From Rhodobacteraceae bacterium F11138 (lineage in GTDB: Bacteria > Pseudomonadota > Alphaproteobacteria > Rhodobacterales > Rhodobacteraceae), in NCBI GenBank assembly GCA_016521575.1, contig JAEKDP010000001.1, forward strand, positions 186,001 through 250,000: DNA of 64,000 nucleotides, written 5' to 3'. The notes under the pieces are model-generated. The model saw nothing but the letters and a program-made list of their open reading frames with translations. It made no database searches and was not told where the DNA came from. The position numbers and the translations under genes were made by a program. This document shows, piece after piece, positions 35,759 to 43,771 of this stretch. Positions within the stretch are counted from its first letter, which is position 1. Each line of letters opens with the position of its first letter.

Positions 35759-36688
35759 TTACCCTCCGGGCAACAGAATTGCTTCGACGCGCCGGTTGGC
35801 TTCGCGGCCCTGTGCGGTCAGGTTCGACGCCACCGGTGCCAAGTATCCCATCCCTTCGGCTTCGACACGCGCCGCACTCACGCCATGCTCTTCGATCAGC
35901 CGGGTCCGCACCGCAGCGGCCCGGCGTTTGGAAAGCGCTATATTGTCTTGCAGCGCCCCGGAGCTGTCCGTGTGACCGACCACCGCAATCCGCAGATCCG
36001 GATTTTCGCGCAAATGCGACGCCAGCCGTTGCAGGGACCTATAGGGGCCGGGCCCCAGCGCATCGGCCCCGGTGGCGAAATCAAGATCCCCTAGAACCAC
36101 ATGCCCACGCTCGGTCAGTTCGCGGATCGGATCGTTTGCATCCACGATGCCGGACCCGGTCCCCGGCTGCCCCCCGGGCGGTATCGCCGTTGCGACATCT
36201 TCGCCCGGCGCGACCGTGATGACCTGCACATAGGCCGCCGTTCTGCTGCGGCTGACCAGCAGGCTGATCGCCCGGTCCGATCCGCGCACCGCCGACACAA
36301 AGCGATAGTTGCGGATATCCACCTGCATGTCCGGCGCGGGCACAACTTCGGTCTGGAACCGAAAATCGAAACCGCCGCATTCGCGGTCCTGGCATTGAAA
36401 GACGATTTCGTACCCCGCCCGGGCAATCTGGTCGCGTAGCGGGTCCAGCAGTTGCAGAGTGGTCAGGGCGGTTCCGCTCAGACGCCAGGTGTCGCGTTCG
36501 ACCCGGCCTTCGAACTGCTGCGTTGGTACGGATTGCCCGTCAAATGGTGCAACCGGCAGGGCATAGCTGTCCAACGGGCTGACCCGGTTGGATACTTGTT
36601 GCGCCCCGTCCGGCAACGTCACGATCTGGGCCGCCACCAGGGATGGCAGCAAGGCAACGAGACAGCCAAGGACAAGGTGCCGGATCAT
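35759..36688 (-). CDS. OmpA-family envelope protein
   Basis: This 309-residue protein has a cleavable signal peptide (about 1-20, ending VAA) and a middle region of unknown fold (25-190) with a Cys pair FQCQDRECGG. A C-terminal OmpA domain (about 195-305) contains VVGHTDSSGALQDNIALSKRRA and REANRRVEAILL. It probably binds peptidoglycan from the periplasm or outer membrane. There is no lipobox, unlike the OmpA protein at 25995. The start overlaps the stop of the AhpD-like gene (ATGA), so it is the second gene of that pair. Confidence 0.88.
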   Translation of the reverse strand: MIRHLVLGCLVALLPSLVAAQIVTLPDGAQQVSNRVSPLDSYALPVAPFDGQSVPTQQFEGRVERDTWRLSGTALTTLQLLDPLRDQIARAGYEIVFQCQDRECGGFDFRFQTEVVPAPDMQVDIRNYRFVSAVRGSDRAISLLVSRSRTAAYVQVITVAPGEDVATAIPPGGQPGTGSGIVDANDPIRELTERGHVVLGDLDFATGADALGPGPYRSLQRLASHLRENPDLRIAVVGHTDSSGALQDNIALSKRRAAAVRTRLIEEHGVSAARVEAEGMGYLAPVASNLTAQGREANRRVEAILLPGG

Positions 36689-37257
36689 CGGAACTGGGCG
36701 TGGTACTCGTCGTTGGGCCGCATGGCCGTGGCGCTGGCCACCCGGTTGGTCATGTTGAAAAAACCGGCAACATTGGCAATGTCCCAGATATCGCGATCGC
36801 TGAAACCGACATCGCGCAGTGCCTGTCTGTCGGCTTCTTCGATGCTGGCGCTGGCCGTGGTCATCTTGGCGGCAAAATCCAGCATTCCGCGCTGACGCTC
36901 ATCCAGGGGGGCCACGCGGTAATTCATCACCAGCATCTCGCCCAGCATCGGATCACCCGACAATTGCCGCACGGCCGCGCCATGCGCCACAAGACAATAG
37001 AAACACCGGTTGATCGAAGAAACCACAACGGCGATCATCTCGCGTTCCAGCTTGGTCAGCCCGCTCTGCGCCAGCATCAGGTCGCTATAGATGCCGGTGA
37101 AGGCATTCAGCTTGTCGATGTCAAAGGCATTCGCCCTGAGCACATTCGGAATCATGCCCAGCTTTTCCACGCAGATATCGAAATATCTCTGCGTCGCTTC
37201 AGGCAAGGGATCTACCATCGGCAGGTCAAGGGCGGTCGGCAGGCTGTTGTCGGTCAC
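36685..37257 (-). CDS. AhpD-like peroxidase-related enzyme (carboxymuconolactone decarboxylase fold)
   Basis: This 190-residue helical protein carries the redox motif INRCFYCLVAHG (Cys-x2-Cys with a following His), the active site of AhpD-type and peroxidase-related carboxymuconolactone decarboxylase proteins. The longer N-terminal part, with PLPEATQRYFDICVEKLGMIPNVLRA, marks the peroxidase-related subgroup. The likely role is thiol-dependent peroxide detoxification, with the reductant partner unknown. It follows a GNAT gene on the same strand after six bases. Confidence 0.85.
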   Translation of the reverse strand: MTDNSLPTALDLPMVDPLPEATQRYFDICVEKLGMIPNVLRANAFDIDKLNAFTGIYSDLMLAQSGLTKLEREMIAVVVSSINRCFYCLVAHGAAVRQLSGDPMLGEMLVMNYRVAPLDERQRGMLDFAAKMTTASASIEEADRQALRDVGFSDRDIWDIANVAGFFNMTNRVASATAMRPNDEYHAQFR

Positions 37258-37263
37258 TGGGGA

Positions 37264-37995
37264 TCAGGCTCCGTCTGGAAGGTGGCGATAATGGTACTGT
37301 CCCACAGCCTGCATACCGAGGGAAGTGTAGAGCGCATTGGCCGCGGCGTTCTGCCGGGTGCACATCACTGACAGCGTGTCCGCACCGTTGTCCAAGGCCC
37401 AGAAGGCAGCGCCACGCATGAACCAGCGGCCCATGCCATGCCGCCGCTGATGGGCAAGGACCTCGACCGCATGCACCATCGCGACATTCCCGTGCACAGC
37501 GACAAAGGCCGCACCGGCAGGTTTGTCACGCGTTCGGCCCAACAGCCCGGTTTTCGGCCCGTGCGCGCGGTCCATGATGGCCATCCGGGCCGCACCGATG
37601 CCGGCCTGCATCCAGATTTCCCGCATGATCGCCAGGGGCTCCCACACGTTCAGAACGGTAACGCGGGGCAGCGGTTCATCAGTCAGATGCGCGGCGGGGC
37701 AGGCATAGATCGTCACCGGATCCTTGATCACATAGCCGCGGGCCTGCAGTTTTTCGTCCAGAACAGTGTCGCCCTGACGGATCATGAAGATCAGCGGCTG
37801 CCCCATGCGGCGCATGCCATCCTCGGCCCGCTCCAGTTCCTGGGGGGTGATTTCGGGGTCACCCGCAACCTGCGTCGTGGCCGAAACCCGGCTGCCACCG
37901 CCCTGCCCGTCCCGCAGGGTCCAGATGCCGTCATTGTGATAGCGTGCCGCGGGCCAGGTGCCGTCGATCACCTCGTACCACGACGGCGCGCTCAT
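37264..37995 (-). CDS. GNAT-family N-acetyltransferase
   Basis: This roughly 243-residue protein has a C-terminal acetyltransferase core (about 145-235) with VLAHQRRHGMGRWFMRGAAFWA as the acetyl-CoA loop and NAAANALYTSLGMQAVGQYHY as the closing strand. An N-terminal half of about 130 residues, with WPAARYHNDGIWTLRDGQGGG, may be a second, degenerate GNAT domain. The substrate is unknown. The ATG at 37995 overlaps the cinA-like stop (ATGA); the longer frame to 38106 lies in that gene. Confidence 0.83.
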   Translation of the reverse strand: MSAPSWYEVIDGTWPAARYHNDGIWTLRDGQGGGSRVSATTQVAGDPEITPQELERAEDGMRRMGQPLIFMIRQGDTVLDEKLQARGYVIKDPVTIYACPAAHLTDEPLPRVTVLNVWEPLAIMREIWMQAGIGAARMAIMDRAHGPKTGLLGRTRDKPAGAAFVAVHGNVAMVHAVEVLAHQRRHGMGRWFMRGAAFWALDNGADTLSVMCTRQNAAANALYTSLGMQAVGQYHYRHLPDGA

Positions 37996-38714
37996 ACGCC
38001 CAGATCCCGCGCCAGCCGGGTGATCGCCGCATCCACGCGCGCGCCATCCTGGCCCCGCACCACGACACTGGCCCCGAAAGCGCCGTCTTTCTGGAACGGA
38101 TAGCACCCTATGGACAGATCCGGAAAATCATCCGCCAAGGCCGAAAGCGTCGCGGCGATATCGCCTTCGCCACGCAGCACCCGCAGGGTTTGCGACAACA
38201 TCGGCGCGCCGCCCGTCAGCGTCGGCAGGACACTGGCGACCATGGCCTGAAACACCTGCGGTACACCGGCCAGCACATGCACATTTTCAATGCTGAAACC
38301 CGGTGCCATGGACACGGGATTGTCAATCAGCAGAGCACCGTCCGGAATACGCGCCATGCGCAACCGCGCGGCGTTCAGTTCATGTCCGGTCGTGGCATAA
38401 TGCGTTTCAAGGATTGCGCGCGCATCGTCGCGCACACCGATCCCGACGCCAAAGGCCTCGGCGATGCAGTCGGCGGTTATGTCATCATGGGTCGGGCCGA
38501 TCCCGCCACTGGTAAACACCGTGTCATACGCCGCCGACAGGGCCCGCACCGCGGCCACGATGGCGGGATGGTCGTCGCTGACGATACGGACCTCTTTCAG
38601 GTCGATCCCGTGTTTGGTCAGTTCTCCCGCCAGAAAGTGCATGTTGGCGTCGCGGGTGCGCCCGGACAGGATCTCGTCGCCGATCACAAGCATCGCGGCG
38701 GTGGGGTTGGCCAT
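37992..38714 (-). CDS. CinA-like molybdopterin-binding domain protein
   Basis: This 240-residue protein has the MoCF_biosynth fold at about 5-170. The motifs MLVIGDEILSGRTRDAN and FTSGGIGPTHDDITAD are those of CinA, whose N-terminal domain hydrolyses ADP-ribose or related nucleotides. The C-terminal nicotinamide-nucleotide amidase domain of full-length CinA (about 400 residues) is absent; short stand-alone versions are common in alphaproteobacteria. The ATG at 38714 has AAGGGAG upstream; the open frame to 39407 runs opposite sfsA and is not coding there. It leads a run of cinA, GNAT, AhpD-like and ompA-like genes. Confidence 0.88.
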   Translation of the reverse strand: MANPTAAMLVIGDEILSGRTRDANMHFLAGELTKHGIDLKEVRIVSDDHPAIVAAVRALSAAYDTVFTSGGIGPTHDDITADCIAEAFGVGIGVRDDARAILETHYATTGHELNAARLRMARIPDGALLIDNPVSMAPGFSIENVHVLAGVPQVFQAMVASVLPTLTGGAPMLSQTLRVLRGEGDIAATLSALADDFPDLSIGCYPFQKDGAFGASVVVRGQDGARVDAAITRLARDLGV

Positions 38715-38756
38715 GATCTCGCTCCCTTGAATGGCAGTCTGCGCAGGTATAGGCCC

Positions 38757-39467
38757 ATGGCCATGCGCTTTGAAACCCCTCTTGTTCCCGCCCGGCTGAT
38801 CCGCCGCTACAAACGATTCCTGGCCGATTGCATCCTGGAAGACGGGCGCGAGATCACCGCGCATTGCGCAAACCCCGGCTCGATGATGGGATTGGCGGAC
38901 CCGGGGCTGAAGGTCTGGCTGGAGCCAAACGACGACCCCCGGCGCAAGCTGAAATTCGGCTGGCGTCTGGTCGATCACGAAAACGGGCATTTCACCGGGG
39001 TCGATACCTCGGTGCCCAACCGCGCGCTTCGCGCCGCCCTGCAACAACGCAGGATTCCCGCGTTGCGGGACTATGATACCGTGCGTCCCGAGGTGAAATA
39101 CGGCCAATCCAGCCGTGTCGATTTCCTGCTCAGCGGACCGGGACTGCCCGACGCCTATGTCGAGGTAAAAAGCGTCACCCTGTCCCGGTATCCGGGCCTG
39201 GCCGAATTTCCCGACTCGGTGACCAAACGGGGGGCCAAACACCTGAACGAGCTGGCCGACATGGCGCAGTCCGGGCATCGCGCAATCATGCTGTATCTGG
39301 TGCAACGCACGGATTGCACAGAGTTCGACCTTGCGCGCGATATAGATCCCGGGTATGCGGCCGCGTTTGAAACCGCCAGATCGCTGGGTGTGCAAACCCT
39401 GTGTCACGGGACCCGCATCACGCCCGAAGGGATTGAACCGGGCCCCGCCCTGCGAAGCCGGGCGTGA
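38757..39467 (+). CDS. sfsA: SfsA-family DNA/RNA nuclease
   Basis: This 236-residue protein matches SfsA over its length: RLIRRYKRFLADCIL at the start, HCANPGSMMGL, VKYGQSSRVDFLL, YVEVKSVTL (with the nuclease-like acidic and lysine residues) and PDSVTKRGAKHLNEL. SfsA was named for sugar-fermentation stimulation in E. coli and binds or cleaves nucleic acid. Starts at 38757 or 38763 are equally in frame. It is divergent from cinA and followed by map after 49 bases. Confidence 0.92.
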   Translation: MAMRFETPLVPARLIRRYKRFLADCILEDGREITAHCANPGSMMGLADPGLKVWLEPNDDPRRKLKFGWRLVDHENGHFTGVDTSVPNRALRAALQQRRIPALRDYDTVRPEVKYGQSSRVDFLLSGPGLPDAYVEVKSVTLSRYPGLAEFPDSVTKRGAKHLNELADMAQSGHRAIMLYLVQRTDCTEFDLARDIDPGYAAAFETARSLGVQTLCHGTRITPEGIEPGPALRSRA

Positions 39468-39516
39468 CGCCCTACTGGTGCTTTTCGGTCAAGCGTACTA
39501 CATAGCGGACAAGATC

Positions 39517-40407
39517 ATGACGACGGAGCCACCGGTGAGAAACGAACTTCGCGGCCGCCTGACCAAGGACGGCATTCGCATCTACGAACCTTCTGATTTT
39601 TCCGGCATGCAGGTGGCGGGGGCCCTGGCGGCTCGGATCCTGGATGATGTCGCCCCACTGGTCCATGTCGGCCAGACAACCGAGGCAATTGACGCCGCGA
39701 TCACGCGCATGGTCGAAGACGCCGGCGCCAAATCCGCGACCATCGGCTACAAGGGCTATCAGCACGCCAGCTGCATTTCCGTCAATCATGTGGTCTGCCA
39801 CGGCATCCCCGGTGCTCCGATCCCGAAATCACGGGATGAAACGATATCAAAGGATCTGGAAAAGCGCCGCCCGAACGACACCCTGAAAGACGGTGACATC
39901 CTGAATATTGATGTGACGGTAGTCGTTGATGGATGGTTCGGCGATACCAGCCGCATGTATGTGGCGGGAAAACCACCGCGCAAGGCGGAACGGCTGATCC
40001 AGGTCACCCATGATTCCCTGATGAAGGGGATCGAGATGGTCAAGCCCGGCAATACGTTCGGCGATATTGGCCACGCGATCCAGGCCTATGTCGAAGCTCA
40101 CCGCATGAGCGTGGTGCGCGATTTCTGCGGTCACGGGCTGGGCCGGGTGTTCCACGCCCCGCCCAATGTATTGCACTACGGCCGTCCCGGCACAGGCGCG
40201 GTTCTGGAAGAAGGCATGTTCTTCACCATCGAACCTATGGTGAACCTGGGCCGCGCCGAAACCAGAACCCTGGCGGACGACTGGACGGCGGTCACCCGCG
40301 ACAAGTCGCTGTCGGCACAGTTCGAGCATTCCGTCGGCGTGACAGCAGATGGGTGCGAGATCTTTACCCTGTCGCCGTCGGGCCGGTTCCACCCCACCTA
40401 CGGCTGA
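39517..40407 (+). CDS. map: Type I methionine aminopeptidase
   Basis: This 296-residue enzyme removes the initiator methionine from nascent proteins. The five metal ligands are present: Asp132, Asp143, His206, Glu239 and Glu270, in DVTVVVDGWFGDTSR, CGHGLGRVFH, TIEPMVN and FEHSVGV. It is 25-30 residues longer than E. coli Map; part of the excess is a charged insert at about 101-124 (PKSRDETISKDLEKRRPNDT) between the substrate loop and the first metal strand. The ATG at 39517 was chosen because similarity starts soon after; the frame extends upstream into sfsA. Confidence 0.93.
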   Translation: MTTEPPVRNELRGRLTKDGIRIYEPSDFSGMQVAGALAARILDDVAPLVHVGQTTEAIDAAITRMVEDAGAKSATIGYKGYQHASCISVNHVVCHGIPGAPIPKSRDETISKDLEKRRPNDTLKDGDILNIDVTVVVDGWFGDTSRMYVAGKPPRKAERLIQVTHDSLMKGIEMVKPGNTFGDIGHAIQAYVEAHRMSVVRDFCGHGLGRVFHAPPNVLHYGRPGTGAVLEEGMFFTIEPMVNLGRAETRTLADDWTAVTRDKSLSAQFEHSVGVTADGCEIFTLSPSGRFHPTYG

Positions 40408-40469
40408 TCGCTGATTTGCGGCGCGATCCCGACCGGGTGGCCGCAAGCAGAGTCCCGTCTCTTCTGCGG

Positions 40470-40682
40470 CTACTTGCCTGACCGATCCGGTTGCGACAAT
40501 TTGGGTTGCAACTGTTCCAGCGTGGGTTGGCGCTTGGGCTTTCCTTCGGCCGCCGCCGCATCGTAGCAGGCCAGCCGCACCTTGGCGTTCTTGATTGCGG
40601 CACATTGGCGCACCGCTTGGGGATCCACCGCATAAAGCGCGCTTGCCGTGATCGCCAAGACCACCGTCAGAACAATTCGCAT
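40470..40682 (-). CDS. Small exported protein with a C-x(10)-RLxCYD motif
   Basis: This 70-residue protein has a signal peptide (MRIVLTVVLAITASALYA) and a short mature part containing CAAIKNAKVRLACYDAAAA. The C...RLxCYD pattern recurs in small periplasmic proteins and in VasI-type secretion-associated proteins, where the cysteines probably form a disulfide. The function is unknown. A GAGGAT ribosome site supports the ATG at 40682. It lies between map and rsmD on the rsmD strand, its start lying 56 bases past the rsmD stop. Confidence 0.72.
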   Translation of the reverse strand: MRIVLTVVLAITASALYAVDPQAVRQCAAIKNAKVRLACYDAAAAEGKPKRQPTLEQLQPKLSQPDRSGK

Positions 40683-40737
40683 GATATCCTCGCCCGTCGC
40701 TGCCCGTTCAATACCAGACCATGCTGTTTCAGACGGG

Positions 40738-41298
40738 TCAAGCCATGTCATCCCGCGCCATCATGGTGACATGGGTGTCACCATATTTGCGCCGGTCCGT
40801 CACCGAATATCCCGGCGGCGCGGACATCGGGGCGTTCTCTTCCCAGACGATCAGCGCCCCAGGCGCGATCCATCCCGTTTGCCCGGCACTGTCCAGCGCC
40901 TTTTGCCCCATTCCCATCCCGTAGGGCGGATCCAGAAAGATCAGATCAAAGGGCGCGTCAGGGTTCCTGTTCAGCCGCGCCGCATCGCGCCGGTAAAATC
41001 TGGTTTTTTCGGCGCTGCCGGTCAGGGCGATGTTCTTGCGGATCAGGTCCGCCGCGATACGCCCGTTGTCGACAAAGGTGACATGCCCCGCACCGCGCGA
41101 CAACGCCTCAAGACCCAATGCACCGGTGCCCGCGAACAGATCCAGCACCCGCGCACCCGGGATTTCCACGGTATGGGCCAGCACGTTGAACAGGCTTTCG
41201 CGCACCCGGTCCGTGGTCGGTCGCAAATGCGCGCCTGCATCGCCCTTGCCAACCGAGCTCAGCGCCCGACCCCGGAATGCCCCGGCGATGATCCTCAT
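40738..41298 (-). CDS. rsmD: 16S rRNA (guanine966-N2)-methyltransferase
   Basis: This 186-residue Rossmann methyltransferase has the RsmD pattern: MRIIAGAFRGR at the start, RPTTDRVRESLFN (26-38), the SAM motif DLFAGTGALG (53-62) and the catalytic DPPY (123-126). It methylates G966 of 16S rRNA in the assembled 30S subunit. Its start overlaps the stop of the FAD reductase gene upstream (ATGA). Confidence 0.94.
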   Translation of the reverse strand: MRIIAGAFRGRALSSVGKGDAGAHLRPTTDRVRESLFNVLAHTVEIPGARVLDLFAGTGALGLEALSRGAGHVTFVDNGRIAADLIRKNIALTGSAEKTRFYRRDAARLNRNPDAPFDLIFLDPPYGMGMGQKALDSAGQTGWIAPGALIVWEENAPMSAPPGYSVTDRRKYGDTHVTMMARDDMA

Positions 41299-42506
41299 CC
41301 GCGCAACAGCGCTTTCAGATCGGCATCCGGATCGGCGATCACCTCGGGCGCGGCGGATTTTCCGGCATCGATCAGCCGTTTTCCGATCATATAGCCGCGC
41401 GGATCGTTCATCGCATCCACGGCCAGCAGCCGATCCTTCCGGAAATACCAGAATGAAACCGCCCCCTTGTCGCCATCGCGCCGCACAACCCGGTCATATC
41501 CCGTATTCAATCCCGCGATCTGCAGTTTCACATCGTATTGATCGGACCAGAACCAGGGTTTTGGCACATATGTCCTGCCCGCGCCCAGCATGTTTTCGGC
41601 GATACACTCGGCCTGATCAATCGCATGGGGCACGCTTTCCAGCCGGATGCGCGCGCCCTGATGCGGAAAGCTGGCGCAATCCCCGGCCGCCCAGATCGAC
41701 TGATCCGACGTGCGGCCCAGTTCATCCACGGCGATACCGTTGTCCAGCGTCAGACCCGCCTGTTCCGCCAGACCGGTATCCGGCACGATCCCGACGCCGA
41801 CCACGGCAAAATCCAGTTCCAGCGTACTGCCATCGCCGAGTTCCGCGCCGCTGACGCGGCCGTCCGTCCCGAGCAAGCGCACAAGCCCGGTGCCTTCGCG
41901 TATGTCGACGCCATGACCCCTGTGCAGATCACGAAAGAAATCGCTGGTCTGCGAACAGGCCACGCGCTGCAGAATACGGTCGGACATTTCGACTAGCGTC
42001 ACCTGCACCCCGCGCCGGGCCGCCACCGCCGCCGCTTCCAGCCCGATATAGCCACCGCCGACAATCAACGCACGCGCACCATCCGTGACCCGATCCGCCA
42101 TCGCATCGACATCCGCCAGGGCGCGCACCACAAAGACATTGTCCAGATCGCCTCCGACCGCGGCGGGCAACCGGCGTGGCACAGACCCCGTGGTCAGTGC
42201 CAACTGATCATATGCGATCACCTCGTCGCCCAGCCGCACCGTGCGGGCAACCGGGTCGATCTCTGTGATCGCCTGTCCCAGCCGCAGGGTGATGTTCTGA
42301 TCGGCATAGAAACTTTCGGGACGCAGAAACAGCCGTTCCAGCGCCATGTCGCCCAACAGATAGGCCTTGCTCAGCGGAGGGCGCTGATAGGGGGGAACCG
42401 GTTCGGCGCCGATCAGCGTCAGTTTGCCATCAAACCCCAGATTGCGCAGCTTTGCCACCAGCGATGCACCGGCTTGCCCGCCTCCGATCACGACAATGTG
42501 GGTCAT
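41295..42506 (-). CDS. FAD-dependent ferredoxin reductase-type oxidoreductase
   Basis: This 403-residue pyridine-nucleotide-disulfide-family flavoprotein is of the putidaredoxin/rhodocoxin reductase kind. The FAD motif VVIGGGQAGASLVAKL is at about 4-19, YQRPPLSKAYLLG follows, and the NAD(P)H motif ALIVGGGYIGLEAAAVA and the second FAD site IWAAGDCASFPH come later. It would pass electrons from NAD(P)H to a ferredoxin serving a P450 or dioxygenase. No such partner is adjacent. The ATG at 42506 has GAGGGCAGG upstream. It is coupled to rsmD by an ATGA overlap and divergent from the peroxiredoxin. Confidence 0.87.
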   Translation of the reverse strand: MTHIVVIGGGQAGASLVAKLRNLGFDGKLTLIGAEPVPPYQRPPLSKAYLLGDMALERLFLRPESFYADQNITLRLGQAITEIDPVARTVRLGDEVIAYDQLALTTGSVPRRLPAAVGGDLDNVFVVRALADVDAMADRVTDGARALIVGGGYIGLEAAAVAARRGVQVTLVEMSDRILQRVACSQTSDFFRDLHRGHGVDIREGTGLVRLLGTDGRVSGAELGDGSTLELDFAVVGVGIVPDTGLAEQAGLTLDNGIAVDELGRTSDQSIWAAGDCASFPHQGARIRLESVPHAIDQAECIAENMLGAGRTYVPKPWFWSDQYDVKLQIAGLNTGYDRVVRRDGDKGAVSFWYFRKDRLLAVDAMNDPRGYMIGKRLIDAGKSAAPEVIADPDADLKALLRG

Positions 42507-42599
42507 CCTGCCCTCACCTGCTCTGAAAAGATTGTTCGTCGCTGCATAAATCCTATATGCCAGACAAGGGCAAACACAACTCAATGAGAGGGCCGAAGA

Positions 42600-43088
42600 A
42601 TGACGATTTCCATAGGGGACAAACTGCCGGACGCAACCCTGGCCGAAATGGGTGCGGATGGTCCCGGACCGGTGGCGCTGGCGGACAAGCTTGGAGGGCG
42701 CAAGGTCGTGATCTTTGCGGTTCCCGGCGCGTTCACACCGACCTGCCATTCAGCCCATGTGCCCAGCTTCGTCCGCACCAAGGAACAATTCGACGACAAA
42801 GGTGTCGACGAAGTCATCTGCGTTTCGGTGAACGATCCCTTCGTGATGCAGGCCTGGGGCGATGCCACCGGTGCCACCGCTGCGGGGATCACCATGTTGT
42901 CCGACCCCGAAAGCACGTTCACCACGGCCATCGGCATGAATTTCGATGCCCCCCCTGCCGGGTTGATGGCGCGTTCCAAACGCTATGCCATGCTGGTCGA
43001 GGATGGCATCGTCAAGGTTCTGAACGAAGAAGAAGCACCCGGCGTCTGCGAAGTTTCAGCCGGTGAAACCCTGCTGGAAGCCATCTAG
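42600..43088 (+). CDS. Peroxiredoxin, Prx5 type
   Basis: This 162-residue thioredoxin-fold protein has the peroxidatic Cys49 in PGAFTPTCH, the signature of the Prx5 group. Other cysteines are Cys74 and Cys150; Cys150 (PGVCEVS) is a candidate resolving cysteine. It reduces hydrogen peroxide and alkyl hydroperoxides using glutaredoxin or thioredoxin. Unlike some Prx5 proteins it has no fused glutaredoxin domain. It is a single gene, ending in a hairpin at 43095-43122. Confidence 0.92.
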   Translation: MTISIGDKLPDATLAEMGADGPGPVALADKLGGRKVVIFAVPGAFTPTCHSAHVPSFVRTKEQFDDKGVDEVICVSVNDPFVMQAWGDATGATAAGITMLSDPESTFTTAIGMNFDAPPAGLMARSKRYAMLVEDGIVKVLNEEEAPGVCEVSAGETLLEAI

Positions 43089-43094
43089 CATGCT

Positions 43095-43122
43095 GGCACC
43101 GGGATCCCCGGATTCCGGTGCC
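43095..43122 (+). terminator. Terminator-like hairpin after the peroxiredoxin gene
   Basis: A perfect eight-base stem, GGCACCGG (43095-43102) with CCGGTGCC (43115-43122), encloses a 12-base loop just past the peroxiredoxin stop. GTTTCC follows, a weak T-run. Confidence 0.5.
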
Positions 43123-43160
43123 GTTTCCGCACCGCGCGATCACCCCGACCGGAGCCCGCA

Positions 43161-43466
43161 ATGCACCGTCTGACGTATATTCCCCTGGTCGTGGTTCTCG
43201 GTGCCTGCGCCGTCTCCGAAGACAACCCGACCCGCACCACCGAGTCGGGGGTGACCGAAATTCGGCTGCAGGACGGCCGGAACTGTTATCAGAACCAGTG
43301 CCTGACCTATCATTCCCGATATGGCACCGTGTCTGTCACCGGGCGCAATTCGGTGCGCATGCCCGCCATCATCGACACCAGCGACGGCTATGTCACGGCG
43401 GGCGAATATGCGACGATGTTCCGTGACGCCAACATGGCCTTTGCCAACGGTGCGGGCCGCCGCTAG
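43161..43466 (+). CDS. Small lipoprotein of unknown function
   Basis: This 101-residue protein has a lipoprotein signal ending in VVVLGAC (Cys16). The short mature part has two cysteines in NCYQNQCLTYHSRYG and ends with VTAGEYATMFRDANMAF. I do not recognise the family. The cysteine pair suggests a disulfide in the periplasm. The stop codon forms the first three bases of a 13-base sequence, TAGAGCAATCCGC, also found at the end of the secreted-protein gene at 55045. Confidence 0.75.
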   Translation: MHRLTYIPLVVVLGACAVSEDNPTRTTESGVTEIRLQDGRNCYQNQCLTYHSRYGTVSVTGRNSVRMPAIIDTSDGYVTAGEYATMFRDANMAFANGAGRR

Positions 43467-43477
43467 AGCAATCCGCC

Positions 43478-43771
43478 CTAGGCCAGACCGTCCATCTTGC
43501 GGGCCAGTTTAGCGTCCAATGCGCTGATCCCGTTCACGTCATGGGTCGTCAGCACCACGGTCACGGATTTATAGACATTGCTCCATTCCGGATGATGATC
43601 CCACTTTTCGGCCCAGATCGCGACGCGTGTCATCCAGCCGAATGCCTCGACGAAATCCCTGAACTCGAAAGTCTTGGTCAGCGCATCGCGCCCATCAACC
43701 ATCGTCCACCCGGATTTCCGCAATGGGCCCAGCAAAGGGCCGCGGGCTTCATCTGACAGTTTCTCGGTCAT
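43478..43771 (-). CDS. phhB: Pterin-4a-carbinolamine dehydratase
   Basis: This 97-residue protein has the PCD/DCoH signature: [17 protein letters not shown] followed by [14 protein letters not shown] (His59, His60, Pro61, Trp63) and the TTHDVNGIS loop (His77). It dehydrates 4a-hydroxytetrahydrobiopterin, recycling the pterin used by phenylalanine hydroxylase. No hydroxylase gene is in the window. The start overlaps the stop of the FemAB-like gene (ATGA), and it is the last gene of a minus-strand run that may begin at the secretion genes. Confidence 0.92.
   Translation of the reverse strand: MTEKLSDEARGPLLGPLRKSGWTMVDGRDALTKTFEFRDFVEAFGWMTRVAIWAEKWDHHPEWSNVYKSVTVVLTTHDVNGISALDAKLARKMDGLA

Noticed and set aside
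38715-39407. Upstream extension of the cinA-like frame
   Set aside because: It lies opposite sfsA; the CinA family begins at 38714 after an AAGGGAG site.
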